Positions 27,102 through 36,773 of a DNA stretch of 64,000 bases are shown piece by piece. The stretch spans positions 2,728,001 to 2,792,000 of the forward strand of contig NW_023503373.1 of the NCBI RefSeq assembly GCF_014529535.1. Reading direction: 5' to 3'. A model generated the notes under the pieces. It worked only from the letters and a program-made list of their open reading frames with translations, did not search any database and had not been told where the DNA came from. This DNA comes from Bradysia coprophila (taxonomy: Eukaryota > Arthropoda > Insecta > Diptera > Sciaridae). Within the stretch, counting starts at the first letter, position 1; every line of letters begins with the position of its first letter. The position numbers were made by a program, and so were the translations under genes.

Positions 27102-28915
27102 TTTGAGTTTTATCGACAAAAGAATAGTTTGTTTTCAGTGAAATTTTGTTGGTTTTGATTTCGAAATATAATTTTTGAACAAAAAAAACCTGTGAAGAAC
27201 AAAGCAGATGCTGTGAGGTTAGCCCCATACAAAATCGTATATCTACTGCGCACGTAACCCTATTGGCTCTTAAGCGAAACTTGAAATTGTTACAAAAAGA
27301 ATACATCTGTACGACGTACCTTTCAAATAAAACAAAAATTCCCTAAAAAGGTCCCTACTAACTCACGATCCATTGACCCTAATTTATAAAACCTTTTTTT
27401 CCTGGATTCGCATCATGTAAATCAATCATTTACCGTTACATTTACTTACACTTCGCTAGACATATCACAAAACCACTAATATTTACCAAAGTTACACTCT
27501 TCACAGATCACAGACAGACTGATCCGCAGATTCGTCATCTACAAATCATTTGCTCTATTGTTTGCTTCGCATTCCATGCATTCCAAACAGCATATTAGTC
27601 CCAATAGTCCCAGAACTTAATATGAATCTAGAAATGCTGGTTTGACACACCAGAGATCATTGACCATTCCTAAAATTCAACAAGAATCGATAAACGATAG
27701 ATGACAATACTAGTATTGAAAAGATAGATTTTGTACACTAGAAGATACTTTACACCTATGTTTTACCAGATTCTAAAGCTTTTTTCACAGGCAGCAAACA
27801 TATCACCCACCAGGTTCAATATCGGATCTATTACTTCATTTGATCAAAGTATTTTCACGAAATGGATTTCAAATCTTTTACTTCATTTTTTTGAACATGT
27901 GTTTTGTTATACGTTAATACCGTAGTTTGCCGTTTATTTCTGAATTTTCTTTTCGACCGCAGATGACAGGTGAGTGTGTTTCAGATAGGCTTCTGTGGAG
28001 TGGATTCGAAACACAAAAGGGTTTTTATTCCGTCTTTGTTTTTTGATTGAAATGAATTTTCTCTTTGTGGTGCTAGGTTTTGTGTGTACATTTTCATAGT
28101 AGCTTCTCACTAAATTTCGAAATTTACATCGAAAGGTGGCAAAACTTTTATTGTAAATTTTCAAATTACTGGTTCAATCAGAAAATTTACTGCTGTCACG
28201 TGTAACGGACCAGTGGAAACGACTGAAGATGGTTAGACCACGCTAACCTCTGACCGTAACTGTATCCGGAGGTCGAAACATCATTTTATCTCCACTTTCG
28301 CTTCACATGGGAAAGTTAAGAGTAATTATGCTTTGTTTGTTTTGGTGTATTCATTTGAACTTAGTTTTTTCTGCGTATTAGATAACACCACCCCTGGAAT
28401 TAGTACGTTTTCCAGGTAAAATAAAGTTTTGTACCTTCGGAATATTGAACATTTCTTTTTAAAATGCATCGCGCCAGTTATTTAATTCTTTAATATTGAT
28501 GAGGCGAATGACAAAAGACGTATGTCTTCTCATACATCGATACGTGTGTTTACTATCATCTTATGATTGTGTTTTGCAAGACGTTTCGCACTGTACTTTT
28601 GGACCAAATATTAGCGGCTTTTTACCGTCGTTTATTTTCAAAAATCGGAGGAATTAAATCTATCGAATTGAATGTTCTATTTTCGATCGCTGGAAACTAA
28701 ATATCTAACGTAAAATTTAGGCGAAAAATCTACTAAAGTTCGTTAATTTTTGGAAGAATTTAACTGTTGCGTTATATGGTATGTGATGTGGTATATTCGT
28801 TTTATATTGAACTCACCATTACAATTGTACGTTTTTGATTGTCGAAGTAAATATTTTCGCTATCAAATTATTCAAAAAATTCATTTCAGGGCATTAAAGT
28901 CGGCTATTTTTAAAT
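27102..28915. other. intergenic between PPIE and the SMYD gene
   Basis: 1.8 kb. An AATAAA at 27326-27331 is a likely PPIE polyadenylation signal. Two direct copies of the dispersed TTACTTCATTT motif sit at 27824-27841 and 27871-27908. No exon was recognised; the right end should include the SMYD promoter and 5' UTR. Confidence 0.5.
27871..27908 (+). repeat. dispersed motif, long copy A
   Basis: AAATCTTTTACTTCATTT followed by TTTTGAACATGTGTTTT. It shares more than 30 bases with the copies at 30800-30837 and 35287-35322 (inverted). Family unknown. Confidence 0.6.
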
Positions 28916-30596
28916 ATGAATGCACTGAAGCAACTATTGAAAAAATCGTCAAAATCTGAGTCATTCTCTAAAATATTTCATGCAGAAGCCAATCAGTATT
29001 TCGAACAGAAAAAATATTTTGATGCTTTGCACTCGTACAACAAGAGCTTGTGCCATGCAAAACCAAATTCAGTGGACCTGGTAAATGCATACACTGGTCG
29101 TTCGGCCGTCTACTTTGAAATGAAGCGTTATGCCGATAGTCTCGAAAATATCAGACTCGCTCGTATTCAAACGGTGTTCGTAGAGAACGCTAATCTTGAT
29201 GAGCGCGAGTCTTGTTGTAACGAATATTTAAAGGGCGAAAACTTCAACAACGCTGGAGAGAAATTATCGTTGTCCTATGCTGCACACTCACGAGTTCCGT
29301 TTCTAGCCAATTGTCTAGAACTGAATGAGGATGTCAAATTCGGACGTTACATTAAAACGAATCGAGATCTTAGGCCAGGCGATGTAGTTGCAATCGAAGA
29401 GCCACTCTTAAAGTTTATTGGTGTTAAGGCGAGGCATATTCACAGATATCAGCGATGCTACAACTGTTTCAAGTCAAACCATTTAAATTTACTACCCGGT
29501 CCTCATTCAGGTAACTAAACTCGATACGGTCGTATCTCAATTGAAAATATTGAATGTTTTCTTATCCGAACAGTGATGTCGTGTTCACAGGCTTGTCACG
29601 ATTTATCTGCGGAAAAGAATTTGGATTTTGACGAACTGATTGAAACTGAGCTCGATTGGAAGGTTGTAAAAATGATTCGAATCAAGGATAACTCACTAGA
29701 AGTCACGGGTGGTTTAGACAAACTTCAGGAACTGTATTACGGCGGAACGAAAACTTTATTCGACTTTGATCTAAGTCATTTGCACGAAGGCGAATTACAA
29801 AATGCTCTGTTGAAATGCTCAATTTCACTGATTGGAGGAACAAACGGCAAGACAGATTCTAAATTAGATGTGTTCAAATTGATGATTGGTGCGTATGATG
29901 AAAGGTACAGAGACTTTTTGGTCCAATATGTTGGTTATATGATGAACGTCTGCCGTAAGACACAATTTTCCTTAAATATGTTCGACGAACAACTCGGGCA
30001 ATTCGAAAAAATTGGTAATTGTTTGCTACCATTTGGTGGACTGCTAAACCATTCGTGTGATCCGAACGTTTTCTGGGTTTCCGCACATGAAAAGTTTGTC
30101 TTCATCGTCGCAAAACCGATCAGAGCCGGTGAACAATTATTTATCTGTTACAGGTAAAATGACAATTTTTACAATGACTTTACCCTTTTACAAAACAGCA
30201 GGACGAATCGTGGTGCATTCAAAAATCAATCTGTTACTTCATTTGTTTGTCGTTATTTCGATATCAAGTGACTAAGTCATTTTTGTTTACTTCAGAAAAA
30301 CTTTCTTGGAAGAGCCATTAGCTAGCCGACAGAAAGCACTGTTGGAGCAATATGGATTTAAGTGTGATTGTCCGGCATGTAAACTCAATTATCAACCAAA
30401 AATTAATGCATCTATGGTCAATGGTCTACAAATGGAATACATCCGTGACCATAAAGCTCACTCAATTCGTGCCGAGGTGATGAAGAATTGGAATGAACTT
30501 GAATCTTGCTTCGATAAGCATACACCTCATGAAACAGCAGAGATTATTGTAAAAAATAAGTTTCTTCTTGAATTCATGAATTCAAAATTTATGTGA
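28916..30596 (+). CDS. SMYD4-like SET/MYND methyltransferase with shortened MYND finger
   Basis: Predicted protein-lysine methyltransferase-type SET protein. Exons 28916-29510, 29574-30153 and 30296-30596 give 491 residues, with in-phase GT-AG introns. The N-terminus has a TPR-like pair (ANQYFEQKKYFDALHSYNKS, then AVYFEMKRYADSLENI). The SET fold opens at FGRYIKTNRDLRPGDVV and is interrupted by a zinc finger, CYNC (about 181-184) and CSQAC (about 202-206). The SET catalytic signature LNHSCDPN lies at about 356-363, and the post-SET cysteines CDCPAC at about 415-420. The MYND finger lacks its final His and Cys, and the C-terminal TPR region of longer SMYD4 proteins is missing. Arthropods have expanded SMYD4-like families, so I assign no single orthologue. 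The substrate cannot be inferred. Confidence 0.88.
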
Positions 30597-30799
30597 TGTG
30601 ATTGGCCTCGTTATTAAACTTTTTTAACCGACTTGATCTTTCTTTCTAAGTCAGTCGACAGCAAAGTCTTAGTTGTTGTTCGAGTCAAATGATAGAAATC
30701 CAAAAAAACATACTGTGCCGCAATGGTTCTCCGTGCACGAACTTTACCATCGAATATGCCCAATTTTATTTTAAATTGTGTCTGCACCCTCCAGATCGC

Positions 30800-30837
30800 A
30801 AATCTTTTACTTCATTTCTTTGAACATGATTTTTTTG
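30800..30837 (+). repeat. dispersed motif, long copy B
   Basis: AAATCTTTTACTTCATTT followed by CTTTGAACATGATTTTT; lies 9 bp before the TA-flanked MITE at 30847. Confidence 0.6.
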
Positions 30838-30846
30838 TAGATCATA

Positions 30847-31087
30847 AACTGAACTCATGATAAGGTTTTATTTTTCGTGGGTTCCGTTTGTTTATTTCGT
30901 TCTATACGTTCCACTGGCATTCCATCACATAGGAGTAGCGATTGTCTTTACGTCTCTCCAATTCTACACGCACGCATATGAGTGATGCGACTCTTTTTAC
31001 GCTTCTTTTGTGACAACATATGGAATGATGTAGGCCGAACAAAGATACCAAACTCACGAAAAGTAAAACCTTATGATGAGTTCAGTT
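30847..31087. mobile_element. MITE with TA target duplication (241 bp)
   Basis: The left end AACTGAACTCATGATAAGG reappears inverted at the right end (CCTTATGATGAGTTCAGTT) with one mismatch, and complementarity extends about 38 bp. TA dinucleotides flank it at 30845-30846 and 31088-31089. A TA duplication points to the Tc1/mariner superfamily. No open frame is present. Confidence 0.8.
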
Positions 31088-31505
31088 TAGGGTATCGTTT
31101 ATTTCTGAAGCTTTAACGATAACAAATTATGTGAGCCGTTAGTACCAGGTAAAAGGAAAATCGAATAAAAGCCGTGTGATATCTGCAAAATAATTCAAAT
31201 TTTAGCGAGGTACCTTACAAGTGATTCAAAAGTTCTAGGTGAGATCAGTTTATAATAATTCTTCAAAATTTTTATAAAATAATTTCGTTTTTGATAATTT
31301 TTTTTTGATTTACTCCATCAATTTGTAGATACGACATATAAAACAACACTAGCTGGAGCATCGTTTGATTTTGTCTTTGTCGAGACTGACAATTTTTGAA
31401 GGGCTTACTTAACTGCTAAGTGTTGTGTTGCTTACCTATTTCTTTTTTCCGATGAGTTCAAGATAAACCAATTTCCAGATATTATTTAAAATCATATCAA
31501 TTCCA

Positions 31506-32816
31506 CATGGGCGCCGACTTGTGTTTTGGTTGTTGGGTGCGAGATCTATGTACAGTGATTTTCACGATAGCGAATCTAGCAACTTAATTTAATATCAAGA
31601 GAAAGTGCAAGACCTGGTTCTCAGTGATTTCCTTTAAGAAATTGCCTGTCTAAACCGAACCAAAAACTCTAGTTTTCCAGCAGAACGTCATAAAATAAGG
31701 CTACATTCGTCCAAATAGATAGGGTTCGCCAAAAAACTAAAATGAAGTGATCGTATTGCAATCAAGATTGAGTCAATAATGTCTAAGTCGTACTTGTAGA
31801 ACATACTTCTTCATGAAAATATTACGGAATAACAACATTCACTTACTTTTGTTCAAGCCTTCTTTTGACAATCTAGCTTCATTTTATATAATATTTTGGT
31901 GGAAAATTTGAGTTGAAATTTCCGGTTTTTCATCTCTATTCTGGACATGTATATCGACATTAGAGAAAAATTGCTCGTGTGCATGTTTTCCATTTTTTAT
32001 GCAACTGTCGTCTAATGGTCGGAGTGGTTCAGGTAAAGTAAAACTTGAATCGGAATCTCATTTACCTGATCTTAACAGGGTGGCTTCCGGCTAAAGAAAA
32101 TGAAACTGACCTGAAAAAATCAGGTTGGCTCGAAAGTAGTTTCAGGTTGACTTCCATTTTGACAACAAGTCAAAAAGTTAACATTTCAGGTTTCAGCTTA
32201 TACTTACAAGTCGGACTCGTACCCAATCCAGGTCGCCCTCGCCCTGACCAAAAGTCCTGACATACTATTTCTTTTTCATGCTTGCTATGGGAACCGAAAG
32301 TAAAAATGTCAATTTTGAGGGGCGAAAGTAAACATTTTTCTACTTTCGGTTCCCATAGCAAGCATGAAAAACTCAATACGTCACATGGAAAAGTACTTTC
32401 GGACCTTTGTCCTTGTGACGTAAATGACTATTTCTACAAAAGTATTCTTCATAGCCTTTGTCATATTCCTCGTATGATTTTATTTTTAAACATATCGTCT
32501 GTAATATAGATGACTATTTCTGCACGTTTCTTCTCGGTTCTACATTAGGAAAGTGCTGAAGTGGAACACCAAGCTAAGACAAAACTAATACAAAAACTAC
32601 AATTCCAGACAACTCACACAGAAACGTTATTATTATTGCTTGTGAAGGTCCGAAAAATGTCTGAAGGTTTTTTTTGTTTCAATTCAGAAACAGTGGCAAT
32701 AATGTTAGTTTATTTAATTAAGAAAAATATCAAATATCTGTTGGGTGCTACGCACCCAACGAATCTTGGTGTCGGGTGCTTGAGCACCCAACGCCACCTA
32801 GAAGTCGGCGCCCCTG
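31506..32816. mobile_element. non-autonomous hAT-like element (1.3 kb)
   Basis: The left end CATGGGCGCCGACTT and the right end AAGTCGGCGCCCCTG are inverted, with one mismatch. Beyond them lies more imperfect homology around GTTGGGTGC. The perfect 8-bp duplication CAATTCCA lies at 31498-31505 and 32817-32824. No transposase frame was found. The interior holds a perfect 31-bp hairpin (32272-32302 with 32341-32371) and two small GGGTGC-based palindromes near the right end. The right end is 54 bp from the stop codon of odorant receptor 1, counting from the outer edge of the duplication. Confidence 0.85.
32272..32371. repeat. perfect 31-bp hairpin inside the hAT element
   Basis: Arm 32272-32302 (ends GGGAACCGAAAGTA) pairs without mismatch with arm 32341-32371 (starts TACTTTCGGTTCCC), around a 38-bp loop. 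It may be a smaller element inserted in the hAT copy, but no target duplication was identified. Confidence 0.8.
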
Positions 32817-32858
32817 CAATTCCATCAATGTGCAGTGTTGAGTTGAGTAACATTTGAT

Positions 32859-32864
32859 TTTATT
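32859..32864 (-). terminator. polyadenylation signal of odorant receptor 1
   Basis: Minus-strand AATAAA (TTTATT on the plus strand) 13 nt after the TAG. It lies before the hAT element, so a short normal 3' UTR could still be made despite the insertion. Confidence 0.5.
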
Positions 32865-32877
32865 AGTGATATTACGA

Positions 32878-34247
32878 CTAAAATGCTCCTTTAAGAAGTG
32901 TGTATAAACGATAGGCTAACGTGATGATCTAAAACAAAAAGACAAAACACAGAGAGTTTGGTATATTATTAAACGCAGATTTGCATAGAAACAGGTACAT
33001 ACATCTGAAAAAAGAGCCAAATTCAACGAGAGCAACTTTCCGGCTGTGATGGAAGAATATCGCTTTACTCGCTCCATAGCAATAATAAGGTCCTTGCGAA
33101 TTGATGCTGGTAAAACGTACCAATTGCACGAATAGATTGCGTTCGACACTAGATTGCTCGTAGTTTCGATACCATCTCCAAAGTAAGTATAAAACAATGT
33201 TTGAGTTGTTACCGTCAACATAAATGTAACAATGAAAGTGAATTGGAACAGATTCTCGGACGGAGTTATCTGTAATTGTAAACAATTGTGTGTGAATTAA
33301 TCGATATTAAATGCTTAATTTCCTCACTATCGTCAGTTGAAAGGTTCCACCGCTTAGAATGACTCCACTAAGAAATATCTGTGAAACAAATTGTATCGAA
33401 AAGTACTTTTCAATGTTACGAACCAGTCTATATAAAATGAATTCATAATAAAGTTAAATGAAAAAGACTCTTTCGCTCAGAGATTTATCATTCCACACCT
33501 CAATATTTGTTGGTGTTCGTCGATGCACAATTTGATCGACAGACTAGAGAATTCCAATTCCTTCAAGTCATTTCGGTTCCCTTCGTCAATACCACTTCCT
33601 ATGAGTTGAATATGCGATTGCAATATCTCAAAATGTGCTGCAGTCATGCCCATCAAATAATATGCAAAGCAATCCATACCAATGTGGCTATTGACTAGAA
33701 TGAATCCGCTGAACGACTGATGTAAGTAGACAATCCAGAAATATAATTTGTTCTCTCTCCAATTTAAAGGATACTCGCTGGATACAGGTAAGTCAATACT
33801 TGCTCCCAGGAAAGTTTTTGAGCAGGCTACACCCCATGCAAAATTACTGACGCAATAGAGGAATGAGATAAGTTTCGTTAACGAGCTCAGGCGAGAATGG
33901 TAAATTTTGCCATCTGATCGATTATTATTCAATTGTAAGTTTAAGAGTTTGTTGGAAGAGTTCACAATATTCTCTCCGAATGTGTAATAGTTCAGCAATT
34001 TCAACAGGTATGCGATTACCATCAGCATTGGATACAACAATTCCATGACCGCTTCCACGTTATTGATATTGTTAACTAACTTCACCAACATTGTTAGGGC
34101 CATTAGAAAGGACGTTAAAAAATGAAGAACATATGAGTAAACCTTATATGTCCTCTTCAGCGATGTATTTGGCCATAGACCGAATATGAACAGTAGAGTT
34201 GTCAGACGTAGACCTAATTTCGTTTGATTGGTAGGAATAGGTCTCAT
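32878..34247 (-). CDS. insect odorant receptor (7tm_6), copy 1
   Basis: Seven-helix insect odorant receptor, a ligand-gated channel subunit that works with Orco in sensory neuron dendrites. Four exons, 33499-34247, 33328-33427, 33003-33269 and 32878-32928, give 388 residues, the usual length. The N-terminus is short and cytosolic, followed by hydrophobic helices. The conserved C-terminal pattern is present: a short exon with an LVRNIEKYFS motif, a helix ending at SNAIYSCNWY, RYSSITAGKLLSLNL, and the final exon ending LAYRLYTLLKGAF. Introns are GT-AG with phases 2, 0 and 0. The frame is intact, so the gene looks functional. Ligand unknown. A hAT element lies just past the 3' end. The second receptor at 54290 has the same exon plan. 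Confidence 0.95.
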
Positions 34248-36336
34248 TCTTGATAGTCGAGTAGCTCTGGTGTCAATAACTAAACTTAAACTGAAAATGA
34301 ATTCTAGTTTTTAGTCTAAAGGTAATTATTATTCAGACCAATATCAGATGTCCAATTTCCCAATATTACTTGGAGACGAAAATAATTTACTAATTCGTTT
34401 GTTTAAACTTAAACTTTTGACATGAAACTTTCAAACAGGCCAGAGAATATTAGGGTCTACAGATGTAAGAAAAATTCTCAAAACAAAGTAGCATATGAAT
34501 GTTCCTAAGCGATATTTAACTCTGTTTCTCCCTTTGATCTACATTAGCTTAATATCGTTACTTTTTCTTTTTTTAACGTTCATTTTCTTTAATAAAACAC
34601 CACTAGACACAGTTTAAAACAGTCAAAGCCTATACTGTAAGATAAAACCTAATCCTTACTTCAATTGCCAGTTTCATGAAGATTTGAAAACATTCGAAAG
34701 TGGTCACCCTAAACGGGTGCATAATTATTTGAACAAAAAAAACTCTCTTTTTCGTATAATTATAATCAAACAACAACAAAGGAACGCAATTATCACATAT
34801 TTTATTGGAGGATGTTCATGATAAAAAATTCAAACGAAAATTATAGCCCTTTTCTCGTAAAAGATTTGTTTTCCGTTTATTCCGACTGTTTTTATTTGTT
34901 TATTGATAAGCAGATTCACAATTTCCCCATATTTTTCGGCTATAATTAAATTCTAATTAAATTAGGTAACTCAAATCTTACCTAATCGATGCCAGAAACG
35001 GACCTATCAGCTATTTATTAAGACACGGTTTATGATGGATTTTTTTGATGTGCACTAAATCGTGAGGGTGATTTTTGTGTATACCCATTTTACGAGACAT
35101 TAATAGCTCCAATGTATTCTTTTAAAAAATAAACAAAATCTATTTTCCATTTTCCAGATTTTTTTTGGATATGGCTACAATCAGAATCAGAACCTTTCTT
35201 GAACCTGTTACAGTCGGCTTTCATCTGCTATCGACAACAACAGCGATAATAAATGACAAGCTCCGAAAAATGAGGTCTTACATAGCAAAAATCGTGTTCA
35301 AAACAAATGAAGTAAAAGATTTCTGAAATCAATCTTTGAAAATCTTCGATCAAATGGTAATGGATCAGATCGAAAATGTGAACTTTTTAACGGAAATTTC
35401 TCAGGTAGAGGGGAAAATACATGGTCGGGTGTTTGACACTTGCTGAGATGTGACACGAAAGTGACAGATAAAAGCTCTTTTTATTATGTTTTTTTTCGGC
35501 TCTGGGTGTTATATATTTCGTGAATTCTGTTTTATTATCAAAAAACAAGCTAACAAAAGTTATAGCTAGAACATCTCTAAACAGTTAACTAACAGTTATC
35601 TTGTTTTTGTAGAATATTGTACATTCGATACATTAGTTCTCCATACATTTTGACATTTGTAAAATTCTTCCTTTTGCAAATTGCGAATCGTACCCTTATC
35701 CATTCAGATTAACAGTATTTCCTCAAATATTAGCAAAATTTCATACCTAAATATCATTGTGAATCGGAAAAATAACCATATCGTGTAGTTCATGTACATG
35801 TACTCTAGGGCTAAAGTGACATGGCTGACCAATTATTTTTTGTTTCGGATTTCGTTAAGTTTCGCATGGACGATTGACAATTTAGAATGTTTCCCCTGTT
35901 TGTCGAAATGCGTCACAAAACACGCTCGTTCTAGTTTCGCTCGAACTCTCGCTTAGAAAATAACGTTTTCGCGATTAGTATAATAGCATCGCGCTGTGGG
36001 TGAGTCCTAATGTTACAAATAGTCCGTTGCGAATTTGTAACGTTAAAAATAACTTCGCATATGTCAGAGTCACGGATGTTTGCAAACTTATGCAATCGAC
36101 CTTAATAATGGTGAATCTGTTCATGATGAGTCTGAAATACAAAGTAAAATATGAAGTTGCCATAGTTTCTCATAGATACTGCGTTGTGAAAAATGCGCTG
36201 AAGTGTTGGAAGATCAACTCTAAGGGGGAACCGATTTGTCGACAAATGGTGCTACTTAAGCACTAATACTTACCCACAATTCTATTTATTTGTCAACTAT
36301 TTTTTAGCACTTTCGACGTCATCGTCATGTAAAAAT
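34248..36336. other. intergenic upstream of odorant receptor 1, no gene seen
   Basis: About 2.1 kb. The part next to 34247 should include the receptor promoter. An inverted copy of the dispersed motif lies at 35287-35322. The 88-codon frame at 36000-36266 has no family signature. Confidence 0.5.
35287..35322 (-). repeat. dispersed motif, long copy C (inverted)
   Basis: On the minus strand, AAATCTTTTACTTCATTT is followed by GTTTTGAACACGATTTTT, matching copies A and B apart from a few bases. Confidence 0.6.
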
Positions 36337-36541
36337 CAATGAAAGTAGATAAGTAGGTATGGCCAGTCCATACAAGTCGGAGCACATACGGATTTGCATG
36401 GCGCCACCTCAAACGAACTCATTTCTAGTGGAAATTTGCACTAGAAATGAGTTCGTTTGAGGTGGCGCCATGCAAATCCGTATGTGCTCCGGCTAGAACA
36501 AATTTGAACGTTTGGCCATACCTATCTATTTACTTTCATTG
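36337..36541. mobile_element. foldback hAT-like MITE (205 bp)
   Basis: Nearly the whole element is one palindrome. Ends CAATGAAAGTA and TACTTTCATTG are inverted, and the perfect 8-bp duplication GTAAAAAT flanks it (36329-36336 and 36542-36549). A central stem of more than 50 bp around GGTGGCGCCATGC surrounds an 8-base loop. It is non-coding. Confidence 0.88.
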
Positions 36542-36681
36542 GTAAAAATGATTACGAATCTTTTTCCATATGTCGGGACATCACACTTCAAGCATGATGC
36601 ATGAATACTCTAAGTAGAATACTGAAATTGGACACTGTATCATAGTATCACACAAATTTCGCCACTGCAATAAATATTATA

Positions 36682-36773
36682 TGTCCAAATGTTTATTTTG
36701 ACGAGTTGGTGATTGTGATCCTAAGCCGATGGCGGGTATTATTTTCCAACACGTCAAAATAAACGTTTGGACA
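36682..36773. mobile_element. short TA-flanked MITE (92 bp)
   Basis: TGTCCAAATGTTTATTTTGA at the left is mirrored at the right as TCAAAATAAACGTTTGGACA, with one mismatch. TA lies on both sides (36680-36681 and 36774-36775), consistent with a Tc1/mariner-type origin. Confidence 0.75.

Larger units (their letters stand above)
30597..31505. other. intergenic between SMYD gene and hAT element
   Basis: About 0.9 kb holding a TA-flanked MITE (30847-31087) and a long copy of the dispersed motif (30800-30837). An ATTAAA at 30613-30618 may end the SMYD transcript. No coding exon is seen. Confidence 0.5.

Noticed and set aside
36000-36266. 88-codon plus-strand frame near an odorant receptor
   Set aside because: No membrane pattern, no receptor motifs and no splice-compatible continuation.
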